NCBI GenBank assembly: GCA_017625535.1 | Contig: JAGAKR010000025.1 | Location: 88,308 to 152,307, forward strand | From: Bacteroidales bacterium | GTDB lineage: Bacteria > Bacteroidota > Bacteroidia > Bacteroidales > UBA932 | Direction of reading: 5' to 3' | Length of the DNA: 64,000 nucleotides | Shown: positions 34,787 through 44,928 of the stretch, in pieces | Position numbering within the stretch: position 1 is the stretch's first letter | Layout of the letters: each line of letters starts with the position of its first letter | Notes under the pieces: model-generated | Databases searched by the model: none | Seen by the model: the letters and a program-made list of their open reading frames with translations, nothing else | What the model was told of the DNA's origin: nothing | Translations under genes and position numbers: made by a program

Positions 34787-37552
34787 ATGCAATTAGGTTC
34801 CAAACATATAAGATTTGCAGTTGCGCTGGCCGCAATGGTACTCCTGTGTACCATAGGCTACGGAATGGAGGAAGGTATACCGTACAGATATTCCCTGGAC
34901 ACCATAAAGACAAAGATAGAAAACCTCTCTGCCACACCGGCAGATACAACAGGGCGTGCATTACAGGCTGCAGACACAGACTCTACAGACACACTTGTGA
35001 ACAACAGTTCACTGGAAGAGCCTATCTTCTCAGGTGGAAGGGACTCCATTGTAAAGGACTTTGATGTGGACGGCCGGAAGATGATCTACTACTACGGAGA
35101 TGTAAAGGTATCTTATGGAGATCTTGAACTTTCCGCCGACTATATGGCATTTGACGTTGACTCCAAGACTGTCTTTGCAAAAGGCCTCCCCGACACAAGC
35201 GGTCAGGTTATAGGCAAACCGGTAATGAAACAGGGGGAGAAGCAGTATGAGATGGAGAGTGTCTACTACAACTTCAATACGGAGAAAGCCAAGATAAAGA
35301 ATATGATTACCCAGGAGGCTGAAGGATTCCTCCACGGTACATATATAAAGAAGATGCCGGACAACTCCATAAACATTGCAAAGGGAAAATACACCACCTG
35401 CGACCACGAGCATCCGCACTTCTACCTTAAGATGACAACCGCCAAGGTGATAAACGGAGGAGAAAAGACAGTTTTCGGACCTTCTTACGTTGTACTTGAA
35501 GATGTCCCCACACCATTTGCACTGCCGTTCGGTTTTGTTCCCAAATTCGGAGGAAGGGCCAGCGGTCTCCTTATGCCTACCTATGGAGAGGAGGCAGCCA
35601 GGGGATTCTTTATGAGGGGGCTCGGATACTATTTTGTATTCGGAGACCACTTTGATGTTGCAGCAACCGGTGACATCTACTCTATGGGATCCTGGGCAGG
35701 ACAACTTAATGCAAGATACAACAAGAGATACAAATACAACGGAACCCTGAGCATTGCATACCAGAACGACCAGAGCGGAGAGAAAGGACAGCCCGATTTC
35801 TTCCAGACAAAGAACTTTTCCCTGCAGTGGAGCCACGCAATGGACCAGAAGGCAAGGCCCGGTACAACATTCAGGGCATCGGTAAACTTCTCCAGCCCTT
35901 CATACAACAAATACAACAACCAGACAGACATACAGACTGCCCTGCAGAACCAGATATCATCATCAATATCTTTTGGCAAGACCTGGGCCGGAACTCCGTT
36001 CAGCCTTACAGTGAATGCCCTGCACAGCCAGAACTCAAGGGACAGTTCATATGCGGTTACATTGCCTAACCTCACATTCACTGTAAACAGGATTTATCCG
36101 TTCAAGAGAAAGGAGAGGGTTGGAAAAGAGAAATTCTACGAATCTTTTGCATTCAACTACAGCACCACCCTTGAGAACAAGATAAACTTCAAGGCCAGCG
36201 AGTTCGGTGAGCCTGACTTCTTCAAGAAGATGAAGAACGGAATGAGGCACAACTTCAGCATCTCACTCCCTTCATTCACCCTCGCAAAGTACATCCAGGG
36301 TTCCCCTTCCATAAGTTATGGAATGAACTGGTATTTTACAGACTGCGAGAAGGTGTTCAACCAGGAGACACAGAAAGTTGAGACAATATACTCAGACCCT
36401 CTGAGCACATTCGGCATCTCCCAGAACTTCTCTGCCGGCCTCTCATTGAGCACCCGTCTATACGGAAAATTTGTATTTGGCAAGAACAAGAGGGTTGAGG
36501 CCATAAGGCATATGGTAACCCCTTCAATTTCTTTCAGCGCACAGCCTGAGATGGGTACTGCCGCCAACGGCTATACCCAGATGAGTTATGTTGATGCCAA
36601 CGGAATACAGCACGTTGTAAACTACAACAAATATGAGGGGCAGATAAACTCACCTCCGGGCAGGGGAAAATCCGCTGCCATGAGCTTCTCACTGGGAAAC
36701 AACGTTGAGGCCAAGATAAGGGACAAGAACGACACCACCGGCACAGGCACAAAGAAGGTTAAGATAATAGACCAGCTTGCCATAGGCGGTTCATACAACT
36801 TCCTGGCAGACTCTCTCAACCTGTCCAACATCTCCGTAAATATGAACACAACCATATTCGGAAAACTTGGACTCAATGTGAATGCTACACTCGACCCTTA
36901 TGCCGTAAACTACAAGGGACAGAAGATAAACACCTTCAACATTGTACAGGAGGGCGGCTTCAAACTTGCCCGCCTCACCAATGCAAGTGCCTCTTTCTCC
37001 TACTCGTTCAGCGGGGAAGGAAAGGGAAGGCTGGGATCAGACTATAAGGACCCCAATGCAAGGGGAGGTTCATACAACAACAATACCAACACTTCCAGCA
37101 GCACCGGAGGAAGTTCTTACCAGAGGGTGTACTACAACCCTATGACCGGTGAATACATTCCTGGAGGATGGGTATATTATATGAGCCCTAATGTACCTTG
37201 GTCTGTAAACATGAACTTCAACTACAGTTACAGCCTCAACTACCAGTATGCAAACGAACAGCTGCTGAAAAAGAACAACCATATGATGACAGTAGGCCTT
37301 GCCGGACAGTTGAGACTTACAGATGCACTGAATGTATCGGTGAACACCGGTATAGATATGATGAAGATGAAACTCACCACAACCCAACTCAATGCCACAT
37401 ACGACCTGCACTGTTTTGCAATATCTGTATCGTGGGTCCCTAACGGACAATGGGAAAGCTGGAGTTTCAGGATAAATGCCAAGGCATCTGCACTTGCAGA
37501 CCTTCTGCAGTTCAAGAAGAATGCAAGTTACTGGGACAACGGTTTACGATAA
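34787..37552 (+). CDS. lptD: LptD/OstA-like outer-membrane LPS assembly protein
   Basis: A 921-residue outer-membrane protein. The start at 34787 (MQLGSKHIRFAVALAAM) gives a proper signal peptide; an ATG 84 nt upstream would add a charged, unlikely leader. An OstA-type N-terminal domain (about 75-210: YYGDVKVSYGDLELSADYMAFDVDSKTVFAKG) is followed by VPFGFVP-type segments and a large beta-barrel ending in a Tyr/Asn-rich strand region. It would insert LPS into the outer leaflet with LptE. A GGSYNNNT stretch near 760 is an extracellular-loop-like insertion. A TATTTTTG promoter element lies near 34718. Confidence 0.87.
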   Translation: MQLGSKHIRFAVALAAMVLLCTIGYGMEEGIPYRYSLDTIKTKIENLSATPADTTGRALQAADTDSTDTLVNNSSLEEPIFSGGRDSIVKDFDVDGRKMIYYYGDVKVSYGDLELSADYMAFDVDSKTVFAKGLPDTSGQVIGKPVMKQGEKQYEMESVYYNFNTEKAKIKNMITQEAEGFLHGTYIKKMPDNSINIAKGKYTTCDHEHPHFYLKMTTAKVINGGEKTVFGPSYVVLEDVPTPFALPFGFVPKFGGRASGLLMPTYGEEAARGFFMRGLGYYFVFGDHFDVAATGDIYSMGSWAGQLNARYNKRYKYNGTLSIAYQNDQSGEKGQPDFFQTKNFSLQWSHAMDQKARPGTTFRASVNFSSPSYNKYNNQTDIQTALQNQISSSISFGKTWAGTPFSLTVNALHSQNSRDSSYAVTLPNLTFTVNRIYPFKRKERVGKEKFYESFAFNYSTTLENKINFKASEFGEPDFFKKMKNGMRHNFSISLPSFTLAKYIQGSPSISYGMNWYFTDCEKVFNQETQKVETIYSDPLSTFGISQNFSAGLSLSTRLYGKFVFGKNKRVEAIRHMVTPSISFSAQPEMGTAANGYTQMSYVDANGIQHVVNYNKYEGQINSPPGRGKSAAMSFSLGNNVEAKIRDKNDTTGTGTKKVKIIDQLAIGGSYNFLADSLNLSNISVNMNTTIFGKLGLNVNATLDPYAVNYKGQKINTFNIVQEGGFKLARLTNASASFSYSFSGEGKGRLGSDYKDPNARGGSYNNNTNTSSSTGGSSYQRVYYNPMTGEYIPGGWVYYMSPNVPWSVNMNFNYSYSLNYQYANEQLLKKNNHMMTVGLAGQLRLTDALNVSVNTGIDMMKMKLTTTQLNATYDLHCFAISVSWVPNGQWESWSFRINAKASALADLLQFKKNASYWDNGLR

Positions 37553-37583
37553 GCACTTGAAATCCACTTATAACTATACTACT

Positions 37584-37964
37584 ATGGAAAAGAAGATTGT
37601 ATCAAGCCCAAAAGCACCTAAGGCAGTGGGCACTTACAGCCAGGCAGTAATTGCCGGCAACACCATTTATGTATCAGGCCAGTTGCCTATTGATGCCAAC
37701 ACAGGAGAGTTTGTACCGGGCGGCATTACCGAGCAGCTCCACCAGATTTTCAAGAACCTCCAGTATGTTCTTGAAGAGGGCGGCTATACATTTGCAGATG
37801 TTGTAAAGACAAATGTATACCTTCAGGACCTTGCAAACTTCGGCACCCTTAACGAGGTATACGCAATGTACTTCAAGGAGCCATATCCTGCACGTGTTGC
37901 ATTCCAGGTTGCAGCGCTTCCTAAAGGTGCATTGGCAGAGATTGAGGTGATTGCCGTAAAATAA
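37584..37964 (+). CDS. ridA: RidA/YjgF family reactive-intermediate deaminase
   Basis: A 126-residue trimeric enzyme that hydrolyses reactive enamine/imine intermediates from PLP enzymes. The start at 37584 (MEKKIVSSPKAPKAVGTYSQAV) gives the usual family length. Motifs are GTYSQAVIAGNTIYVSGQLPID, VVKTNVYLQDLANF and YPARVAFQVAALPKGALAEIEVIAV, including the Arg of the PARVAF active-site segment. It follows lptD by 31 nt and is closed by a terminator. Confidence 0.95.
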   Translation: MEKKIVSSPKAPKAVGTYSQAVIAGNTIYVSGQLPIDANTGEFVPGGITEQLHQIFKNLQYVLEEGGYTFADVVKTNVYLQDLANFGTLNEVYAMYFKEPYPARVAFQVAALPKGALAEIEVIAVK

Positions 37965-37995
37965 TGGCGGAGAATTCCAAAAAAAGAAAAAATTG

Positions 37996-38030
37996 ACGGG
38001 TGAAAGGTAAACTTTTACCCGTTTTCTTTT
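37996..38030 (+). terminator. Intrinsic terminator after ridA
   Basis: ACGGGTGAAAG (37996-38006) pairs with CTTTTACCCGT (38012-38022) over 11 bp with one G-U and a 5-nt loop, followed by TTTCTTTT. It separates the lptD-ridA unit from rho. Confidence 0.85.
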
Positions 38031-38058
38031 GTTTCTAAGAAAGATAGTTTTACCTTTG
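38028..38058 (+). promoter_or_regulatory. Bacteroidetes-type promoter for rho
   Basis: TTTG (38028-38031), 19 bp, then TACCTTTG (38051-38058): both consensus elements at the right spacing. The -33 element starts inside the U-tract of the ridA terminator. A transcript starting near 38065 would have a leader of about 70 nt before the rho ATG. Confidence 0.78.
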
Positions 38059-38133
38059 CTGATGTCCAGCAGATATCTGTGCGGGACATTCTCAAAAAAA
38101 AATCCCAGAAAAAACATATCATAAAAGTTTTAT

Positions 38134-39957
38134 ATGTACGACATAATGGAGTTGAGCAATAAAAGTTTGGAAGAACTTTATGCCATTGCTGAAAATTTGA
38201 ATGTAAAGAGAGTGAAGTCATACTCAAAAGATGAACTTGTATACAAGATTCTTGATGAGCAGGCTATACAGGGGGTAAACACACCTATCCGCAAAAAACA
38301 GAGGAACAGGATTGTCTCTCCAAAGAGCGTTAAAGTTGAAAGCCCTGTAAAAGAGGTGAAAGAGATTTCAGAAGCAAAAGAGGTGAAGGGAGAGAAAGAG
38401 ACAAGGGAAGTGAGGGAGGAACCGGCAAGACGTCCAAGACAGCGCATTGCAAGACCCGATGCCCAGGTACAGCAGGCACCGGCAGAGAAGAAAGCCCCTG
38501 CAGTACAGGCACAGCCGGAGAATGCGGCACCTGAACAGGTTGAAGCCATTGCACAACAACAGGGTTCAGAAAACGCACCTGTAAAGAAAAAGAGGGGACG
38601 CAAACCTATGAACAGGAACAACCAGGGAGAGCCGGCAAAAGAGGTACAGGAGCAGGAAAACGCACTTGCAGAGAGCACTCCGGCACAGGTGGAGACACCT
38701 CAGCAGCAGAATGCCCCTGAGATGCCACAGGAACAGCCGGATGCTGTACCTGAGGAGACAAAACAGGATAATGCGCAGGAGAACAACCACCACGAAAACC
38801 AGAACCAGCACAAAAAGCCACAGCAGCCTAAAATTGAGTTTGAAGGGATTGTAGAGGCAAGCGGAGTTCTTGAAATTATGCCTGACGGATATGGATTCCT
38901 AAGATCATCCGACTACAACTACCTAAACTCACCTGATGACATCTATGTATCGCAATCCCAGATAAAGCTTTTCGGGCTTAAAACAGGTGATACCCTGTTC
39001 GGAGAGATAAGGCCTCCAAGGGAGGGTGACAAATACTTCCCACTTGTAAAGGTTAACCAGATAAACGGAAGAAGCCCAGAATATATAAGGGACAGGGTAC
39101 CGTTCGATTTCCTTACCCCACTCTTCCCCGACGAGAAATTTGAACTTACAGCAAACGGACACAACAACCTTTCTTGCCGCGTTGTGGATATGTTCACCCC
39201 TATCGGCAAAGGACAGCGCGGACTCATTGTTGCCCAGCCAAAGACCGGTAAAACAATGCTCCTTAAGGAGATTGCAAATGCAATAGCAGACAATCACCCT
39301 GAAGTTTATATGATTGTACTCCTCATAGACGAAAGGCCTGAGGAGGTTACAGATATGGCCCGCAGCGTTAAGGCTGAAGTTATTGCATCCACATTTGACG
39401 AACCTGCAGAAAGGCACGTAAAAGTTGCCAACATTGTACTTGAAAAAGCCAAGAGGCTTGTTGAGTGCGGCCACGATGTTGTAATCCTTCTGGATTCAAT
39501 TACAAGGCTTGCACGTGCATTCAACACCGTACAGCCTGCTTCAGGAAAAGTGTTGAGCGGTGGTGTGGATGCCAATGCACTCCACAAGCCAAAACGTTTC
39601 TTTGGTGCAGCACGTAATGTTGAGAACGGCGGTTCGCTTACAATCCTTGCCACTGCCCTTACAGAGACCGGGTCCAAGATGGATGAGGTTATATTTGAGG
39701 AGTTCAAGGGTACAGGAAACATGGAACTCCAGCTTGACAGGAAACTTGCCAACAAGCGCATTTTCCCTGCTGTGGATGTAACCTTGAGTTCTACCAGACG
39801 TGACGACCTTCTATACAAACAGGAGGATGTGAACAGAATCTGGATACTCAGGAACCACCTTGCAGATATGACCAGCATAGAGGCTATGGAATTTATGAAA
39901 GAGAGGCTTGAGGGCACCCTCAACAATGAGGAATTCCTCATCTCAATGAACGGATAA
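38134..39957 (+). CDS. rho: Transcription termination factor Rho with long disordered insert
   Basis: A 607-residue hexameric RNA helicase that ends untranslated transcripts. The start [16 protein letters not shown] fits the usual Rho N-terminus in this phylum. The Rho_N helical domain (about 5-45) is followed by about 180 residues of Gln/Glu/Pro/Lys/Asn-rich disordered sequence (50-232). The cold-shock RNA-binding domain ([20 protein letters not shown]) and the ATPase core come next, with Walker A QPKTGKT, the [13 protein letters not shown] segment and a conserved [12 protein letters not shown]. Such inserts are known in Bacteroides Rho, where they drive condensate formation. Confidence 0.96.
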   Translation: MYDIMELSNKSLEELYAIAENLNVKRVKSYSKDELVYKILDEQAIQGVNTPIRKKQRNRIVSPKSVKVESPVKEVKEISEAKEVKGEKETREVREEPARRPRQRIARPDAQVQQAPAEKKAPAVQAQPENAAPEQVEAIAQQQGSENAPVKKKRGRKPMNRNNQGEPAKEVQEQENALAESTPAQVETPQQQNAPEMPQEQPDAVPEETKQDNAQENNHHENQNQHKKPQQPKIEFEGIVEASGVLEIMPDGYGFLRSSDYNYLNSPDDIYVSQSQIKLFGLKTGDTLFGEIRPPREGDKYFPLVKVNQINGRSPEYIRDRVPFDFLTPLFPDEKFELTANGHNNLSCRVVDMFTPIGKGQRGLIVAQPKTGKTMLLKEIANAIADNHPEVYMIVLLIDERPEEVTDMARSVKAEVIASTFDEPAERHVKVANIVLEKAKRLVECGHDVVILLDSITRLARAFNTVQPASGKVLSGGVDANALHKPKRFFGAARNVENGGSLTILATALTETGSKMDEVIFEEFKGTGNMELQLDRKLANKRIFPAVDVTLSSTRRDDLLYKQEDVNRIWILRNHLADMTSIEAMEFMKERLEGTLNNEEFLISMNG

Positions 39958-39976
39958 TTGCAATTGCATATACAGC

Positions 39977-40010
39977 AAAAAGGGGGAGCCTTCCGGTTCC
40001 CCCTTTTTTA
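39977..40010. terminator. Bidirectional terminator between rho and psd
   Basis: AAAAAGGGGGAGCC and GGTTCCCCCTTTTTT form a long stem with a 4-nt loop (39991-39994), with T-runs on both sides. It can serve rho on the plus strand and psd on the minus strand, whose 3' ends converge here. Confidence 0.9.
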
Positions 40011-40026
40011 TGCTTCATCTCATAAA

Positions 40027-40683
40027 TCATTTCAATTTTGCAATCACTGTCTCACAAGCAACAACCTTGTCACCCACCTTTACATTAACCTCGCTTCCTG
40101 CAGGGATGAAAATATCCATCCTGGAGCCGAATTTGATGAAACCTACCTGTGAACACTGCGAAACCTGATCCCCTACATTTGCATAACATACAATCCTTCT
40201 GGCAATATAGCCTGCAATCTGCCTGAAGAGCACTTTTGTGCCGCCTGCTGTCTCTACTGCAATGCTTGTACGCTCATTCAGAACCGAAGCCTTTGGATAT
40301 GAGGCCACAATGTATGCACCCTGGTGGTGTTTGCTGTAAAGTACCTTTCCTCCTACCGGATAGTAGTTCACGTGCACATTAAAGATGCTCATGAATACGG
40401 AAATCTGAATGCAGTTTGTCTTCAGATACTCATCCTCTTCAACTTCCCTCACCTGCACAACCTTGCCATCACACGAAGCCATAACAAGGTTGCTGTCAAT
40501 TACAGAGGTCCTTTTTGGAACCCTGAAGAAACGGACTACAAAGGCAAATATGAGAACGGCAATCACTGCCAGCACCTTTGCCAGAAGTCCCCATCCCAAC
40601 AGATAATATCCGCCCAAGACTACAGCCGAAGCAATTATGAATGCTATAGCTATTATGTTATAGCCTTCCTTATGTATTTTCAT
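40027..40683 (-). CDS. psd: Phosphatidylserine decarboxylase proenzyme
   Basis: About 218 residues, starting at MKIHKEGYNIIAIAF (40683); an ATG 39 nt further up would overlap cdsA. Two N-terminal membrane segments precede the catalytic domain (SCDGKVVQVREV, FMSIFNVHVNYYPVGGKV). The self-cleavage site is in GFIKFGSRMDIFIP, where the Gly-Ser bond is cut and Ser becomes the pyruvoyl group, the short PSD type seen in Bacteroidetes. It makes phosphatidylethanolamine. Last gene of the rsfS-ftsH-cdsA-psd run; adjacency to cdsA groups two phospholipid steps. Confidence 0.94.
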   Translation of the reverse strand: MKIHKEGYNIIAIAFIIASAVVLGGYYLLGWGLLAKVLAVIAVLIFAFVVRFFRVPKRTSVIDSNLVMASCDGKVVQVREVEEDEYLKTNCIQISVFMSIFNVHVNYYPVGGKVLYSKHHQGAYIVASYPKASVLNERTSIAVETAGGTKVLFRQIAGYIARRIVCYANVGDQVSQCSQVGFIKFGSRMDIFIPAGSEVNVKVGDKVVACETVIAKLK

Positions 40684-40711
40684 AGAACAAAATTGTAGGT
40701 TCAACAGGTTT

Positions 40712-41599
40712 TTATGCGGCAAAGAATATCAGATACACAATTGCAACAGGGAAAGCGAGCAGCGCCCCGTCGAATCTGTCCAACATTCCTCCATGACCCG
40801 GCATGATGCTGCCGGAATCCTTAACACCAAAGTTACGTTTTAATTGAGATTCCACCAAATCGCCCAACACTCCAAATACACAGATAATTGTTCCAAGCGC
40901 CACTGCATCAATAAGGGAAAGTTCAAGTAACCCAATGTATCTGAGTACTATAGCCCCTGCTATTGAGAGTATGAGACCTCCAAAGAACCCCTCCCAACTT
41001 TTTTTGGGTGAGATTGAAAGGAAGAGTCTGTGGTTGTTCATCTGTCCCAAAGTTGAGCCCAACAGATAAGCCCCCACATCTGTACACCAGAGAAGGACCA
41101 TCATAGAAAGGAGCAAATTGCCGTTATAGACACCTGTTTTGTCAAACAGTACAAGAGAGAACAGCGAAAACGGCAGAGCCACATATACAAGTGCCGCTAT
41201 TGAGAACGGGAACATCTCATATCCGTTGGGCTTCCTCTGCTGCACTCCGTCCACAATCCGGATATCGTGCACATTGTACCTCTTCACATACATATTGGAA
41301 ATGAAGATTCCAACTATCGGGAGCATTGTAAAGAGCAGATACAAAGGATCCATACCGTATGCAGTTATAAGGAAAATGTTTGCAAACAGGCTTATTGCAG
41401 CCACAATTGTAAATGCCTTTGCCGGAAGGTTCTCTGTTGAAAAACCTTTTCCAATGGTTATATTGAGGAACTCATATACGGCCAATGTCATTATAATGCC
41501 GAATACAACAGCAAAGGCAACCGGTCCATACAGGATGGATCCGATTACCAATACAGTAAATGCAAGACCGCTCAGGGTCCTTATTATAAAATTCTTCAT
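40712..41599 (-). CDS. cdsA: Phosphatidate cytidylyltransferase
   Basis: A 295-residue inner-membrane enzyme with about eight hydrophobic segments that makes CDP-diacylglycerol from phosphatidate and CTP. The C-terminal signature is clear: SPKKSWEGFFGGL, then GDLVESQLKRNFGVKDSGSIMPGHGGMLDRFDGALLA. Its ATG shares one base with the ftsH stop, so translation is coupled. Its product is the precursor of the phosphatidylserine decarboxylated by the next gene's enzyme. Confidence 0.95.
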   Translation of the reverse strand: MKNFIIRTLSGLAFTVLVIGSILYGPVAFAVVFGIIMTLAVYEFLNITIGKGFSTENLPAKAFTIVAAISLFANIFLITAYGMDPLYLLFTMLPIVGIFISNMYVKRYNVHDIRIVDGVQQRKPNGYEMFPFSIAALVYVALPFSLFSLVLFDKTGVYNGNLLLSMMVLLWCTDVGAYLLGSTLGQMNNHRLFLSISPKKSWEGFFGGLILSIAGAIVLRYIGLLELSLIDAVALGTIICVFGVLGDLVESQLKRNFGVKDSGSIMPGHGGMLDRFDGALLAFPVAIVYLIFFAA

Positions 41600-43596
41600 C
41601 AGTTTTCAGTTGCAGGCTTGTTGTCAGTTTCGGCATCCGCTTTCTCCGGCAACTCTGTTGCCGCAGGTGCCTCCTCCCCCTCTTTCGGTTTCCTTGGACC
41701 AAAGATGTTCTCCATATCTTCTGTAAAGATCACCTCCCTCTCAAGAAGCAGGTTGGCAAGTTTGGTGAGTCCATCCATATTAGCCTCAAGAACTTCGTGG
41801 GCCTTCTTGTGGGCTGCATCAATGAGTTCCCTGGCCTCCCTGTCTATAAGTTCAGCTGTCTTCTCGCTGTATGGTTTGCTGAATCCATAGTCGTCCTGGG
41901 AATCATAGAATGAGAGGTGTCCAACCTTTTCGCTCATACCAAAGTAACTTACCATAGCATAAGCCTGTTTTGTTATCTTCTCAAGATCACTGAGGGCTCC
42001 GGTAGAGATTCTGCCGTTCACTATCTCCTCTGCCACACGACCTCCTATTGTTGCAGCCATCTCCTCCATCATCTGCTCCTTGGTTGTAATCTGCCTCTCT
42101 TCAGGAAGATACCAGGCTGCACCAAGGGCTTTGCCCCTTGGAATGATGGTTACCTTAAGAAGCGGATTGGCATTTGGAAGAAGCCAGCTTACTGTAGCGT
42201 GTCCCGCCTCGTGGAATGCTATTGTCTTCTTCTCTGCAGGAGGTATTATCTTGCTCCTCTTCTCAAGTCCGCCCACTATCCTGTCTATGGCATCAAGGAA
42301 ATCCTGTTTCTCAACATACTTCTTGTTTTTTCTTGCCGCTATAAGGGCTGCCTCATTGCAGACATTAGCAATATCGGCACCTGAAAAACCGGGAGTCTGT
42401 TTTGAAAGGAATGTTGTATCCAATCCCGGCTCCAGTTTCAGTTTTGCAAGGTGTACCTTGAATATCTCCTCCCTCTCCTTAAGTTCAGGAAGGTCTACGT
42501 GTATCTGGCGGTCGAACCTGCCGGCACGCATAAGGGCCTTATCCAATATATCTGCACGGTTTGTTGCAGCAAGTATGATTACTCCAGAATTGGTGCCGAA
42601 TCCGTCCATCTCTGTAAGCAACTGGTTGAGAGTGTTCTCCCTCTCGTCATTTGAAGAGAAACCTGTATTTTTGCCCCTTGCTCGTCCCACTGCATCAATC
42701 TCATCTATAAAGACAATGCACGGAGCCTTCTCCTTTGCCTGTTTGAAGAGGTCCCTTACACGTGATGCACCCACACCTACGAACATCTCCACAAAGTCTG
42801 AACCCGAAATTGAGAAGAACGGCACATTAGCCTCTCCTGCAACCGCCTTTGCAAGCAATGTCTTTCCTGTACCCGGAGGGCCCACAAGAAGCGCACCCTT
42901 AGGAATCTTGCCACCCAAAGCAGTATATTTTGCAGGATTGCGCAAGAAATCCACAATCTCCATAACCTCAACTTTTGCCTCCTCAAGGCCGGCAACATCC
43001 TTGAAAGTAACCTTTATGTGGTTGTCTTTGTCAAAGAGTTTGGCCTGCGATTTCCCCACATTGAAGATTCCGCCGCCACCGCCGCCACCGCCAACATTCT
43101 TGGACATGTTGCGCAGTGCAAAGAACCAGATAGCCAATATGATTATTGGGAGAAGCAGCCAATCCAGCACCCTGCCCCAGTAGTTTGTCCTCTCTTCTGT
43201 TTCAATTGAGAACCTCTTCTCCTGTGGAAGTGCGGCCCTTGCCTCCTCCAGCTGCTGCTCCGAATCAAAATTGCTTGATACTATAAAGTAGAAATGAGGG
43301 CCGTATTTCGGCTCCCTTCCACCAAACATGTTCTTGTATTTCCCCAGACTGTCTGTCTTTATGGAAACCTCCGCCCTGTGCTGGTTTGTGATGAATGTAA
43401 CCTTCTCCACATCTCCCTGCGGAATCATCTGCTCCTTCACCTTATACCACTCGGTCTTGAGCGGATCTCCCCCGTTTGCACCAAAGAAATACATATACCC
43501 TATCATAATCAGAAGGGGTACATATATCCATATTGCATTGAATTTTGGCTGGGGAGCCTTCCCTTTTCCTCTCTTGTTGTTTGTCTGTTTTGCCAT
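41599..43596 (-). CDS. ftsH: ATP-dependent zinc metalloprotease FtsH
   Basis: A 665-residue membrane-anchored AAA+ protease for membrane and regulatory protein turnover. Two transmembrane segments (about 21-39 and 147-163) flank a periplasmic domain. An eight-glycine linker (about 169-176) precedes the AAA domain, with Walker A GPPGTGKT at 239-246. The second region of homology and zinc motif HEAGH follow. The C-terminus is an acidic Pro/Glu/Ala tail. It follows rsfS by 1 nt and overlaps cdsA. Confidence 0.97.
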   Translation of the reverse strand: MAKQTNNKRGKGKAPQPKFNAIWIYVPLLIMIGYMYFFGANGGDPLKTEWYKVKEQMIPQGDVEKVTFITNQHRAEVSIKTDSLGKYKNMFGGREPKYGPHFYFIVSSNFDSEQQLEEARAALPQEKRFSIETEERTNYWGRVLDWLLLPIIILAIWFFALRNMSKNVGGGGGGGGIFNVGKSQAKLFDKDNHIKVTFKDVAGLEEAKVEVMEIVDFLRNPAKYTALGGKIPKGALLVGPPGTGKTLLAKAVAGEANVPFFSISGSDFVEMFVGVGASRVRDLFKQAKEKAPCIVFIDEIDAVGRARGKNTGFSSNDERENTLNQLLTEMDGFGTNSGVIILAATNRADILDKALMRAGRFDRQIHVDLPELKEREEIFKVHLAKLKLEPGLDTTFLSKQTPGFSGADIANVCNEAALIAARKNKKYVEKQDFLDAIDRIVGGLEKRSKIIPPAEKKTIAFHEAGHATVSWLLPNANPLLKVTIIPRGKALGAAWYLPEERQITTKEQMMEEMAATIGGRVAEEIVNGRISTGALSDLEKITKQAYAMVSYFGMSEKVGHLSFYDSQDDYGFSKPYSEKTAELIDREARELIDAAHKKAHEVLEANMDGLTKLANLLLEREVIFTEDMENIFGPRKPKEGEEAPAATELPEKADAETDNKPATEN

Positions 43597-43597
43597 T

Positions 43598-44062
43598 TTA
43601 CTCCTCTTCGTATGTTTTCTTCACTGCATCTGCCCACAAATCCTCAAGGCGGTAGAATTCACGGTATTCTGTCTGGAAAATATGCACAACTATATCTGAA
43701 TAGTCCATAATTATCCAGAAAGCGTTCTCCTTTCCCTGCTGGCGCACCACCTTTGTATTGCATTTCACAATCATCTCCTCCTCAATGTTGTCTGCTATTG
43801 CAAGCACATTAGGTGTTGAATCTGCGTTGCATATTACAAAATGGTCACAAATTGAAGTGCCTATACCGGTAAGGTCCAATGTGCATACATTTTTTCCTTT
43901 TTTGTCCTGTATTGCCTCAACTATAGTCTTTATTGCAAGTTCTGTAGGATTCAGAACAATAACCTCTTTGCTCTCTTTTGCAGTTGTCTTCTTTGCGGCT
44001 ACCCTCTTTTTCAATGAAGGTGCAGCCTTTGTTGTCTCTTTTTTAACAGCCACTTCTCTCAA
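43598..44062 (-). CDS. rsfS: Ribosomal silencing factor RsfS
   Basis: A 154-residue protein that binds uL14 on the large subunit and blocks subunit joining during starvation. The core domain (about 40-150) has the family pattern: AIKTIVEAIQDKKGKNVCTLDL, CDHFVICNADSTPNVLAIAD, WIIMDYSDIVVHIFQTEYREFYRLEDLWADA. An N-terminal Lys/Ala/Thr-rich basic extension of about 35 residues is additional. A TATCTTTG element lies near 44094-44101 on the minus strand. First gene of the rsfS-ftsH-cdsA-psd operon. Confidence 0.94.
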   Translation of the reverse strand: MREVAVKKETTKAAPSLKKRVAAKKTTAKESKEVIVLNPTELAIKTIVEAIQDKKGKNVCTLDLTGIGTSICDHFVICNADSTPNVLAIADNIEEEMIVKCNTKVVRQQGKENAFWIIMDYSDIVVHIFQTEYREFYRLEDLWADAVKKTYEEE

Positions 44063-44127
44063 ATTTTAAGTGTAAATCATTAATTTTGCATTACAAAGAT
44101 ACAGCAAATATCCGGCCAATTACAATT

Positions 44128-44928
44128 ATGGAGAAAAATCTTGGCATAAAGTGGTACGATACCATAGATTCCACCAACTCGCAGGCTGCAAGGGAATTGG
44201 ATACTGCTCCGGAAGGGAGCGTATGGATTGCAGATTTCCAGACCGCAGGACGTGGGCAGAGGGGCAACAAATGGGAAGGGAAAAAAGGTGAAAACCTCAC
44301 ATTTTCAATACTTTTCAGGCCGGAATTCCTCCATCCTGCAAAGCAGTTCCTCATATCCCAGATATGTGCCCTTGGGGTAAGCAGATACCTCAATGGCAAG
44401 GGTTTGCCGGCCAAGATAAAATGGCCCAATGACATATACATAGAGGACAGAAAAATTTGCGGTATGCTCATAGAGCACTCCCTCAGGAGTGACAAATTGG
44501 CAGTAAGCATTGCAGGTATAGGGCTCAACCTCAACCAGACCGTTTTTGATTCGGATGCCCCCAATCCAACCTCAATTATGCTGGAATTTTCTTCCCGACA
44601 AATGGAGCATGCACACCAGTTCAACCGCAGGAAAGAACTTGCCTCCCTGCTGGGATATATCTTCACAGCATATGATGAACTCAGGGAGGGGTTTGAAGAG
44701 GAACTTGACAACGAGTATACAGAAAACCTCTACAGGCTTGGGGAGTTCCACAAATTCATTGAAACAGACTCTGAAGCCCCGGGAGATGTACCGGTTGAAA
44801 AGATGGCCGCAGGAAGGGAAATCACCGCACGCATCATTGGCACAGACAGATACGGATGTGCAATACTTGAACTGGAAAACGGGGAGAGAAGAACCTATCC
44901 ATTCAAGGGGATAAGGTATGTCATCTGA
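44128..44928 (+). CDS. birA: Biotin--[acetyl-CoA-carboxylase] ligase
   Basis: A 266-residue biotin protein ligase without an N-terminal helix-turn-helix, so it is a pure enzyme and not a repressor. Start at 44128 (MEKNLGIKWYDTIDSTNSQA). Catalytic motifs are IDSTNSQAARE, the biotinyl-AMP loop FQTAGRGQRGNKWEGKKGENLTFSI, KIKWPNDIYIEDRKICGML and a C-terminal SH3-like domain (GTDRYGCAILELENGERRTYPFKGIRYVI). Its TGA is followed immediately by the stop of the convergent gene. Confidence 0.94.
   Translation: MEKNLGIKWYDTIDSTNSQAARELDTAPEGSVWIADFQTAGRGQRGNKWEGKKGENLTFSILFRPEFLHPAKQFLISQICALGVSRYLNGKGLPAKIKWPNDIYIEDRKICGMLIEHSLRSDKLAVSIAGIGLNLNQTVFDSDAPNPTSIMLEFSSRQMEHAHQFNRRKELASLLGYIFTAYDELREGFEEELDNEYTENLYRLGEFHKFIETDSEAPGDVPVEKMAAGREITARIIGTDRYGCAILELENGERRTYPFKGIRYVI

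Noticed and set aside
42080-43183. A 367-codon plus-strand frame inside ftsH
   Set aside because: FtsH on the minus strand has Walker and HEAGH motifs; the opposite frame has none and a shadow-like Ser-rich composition.
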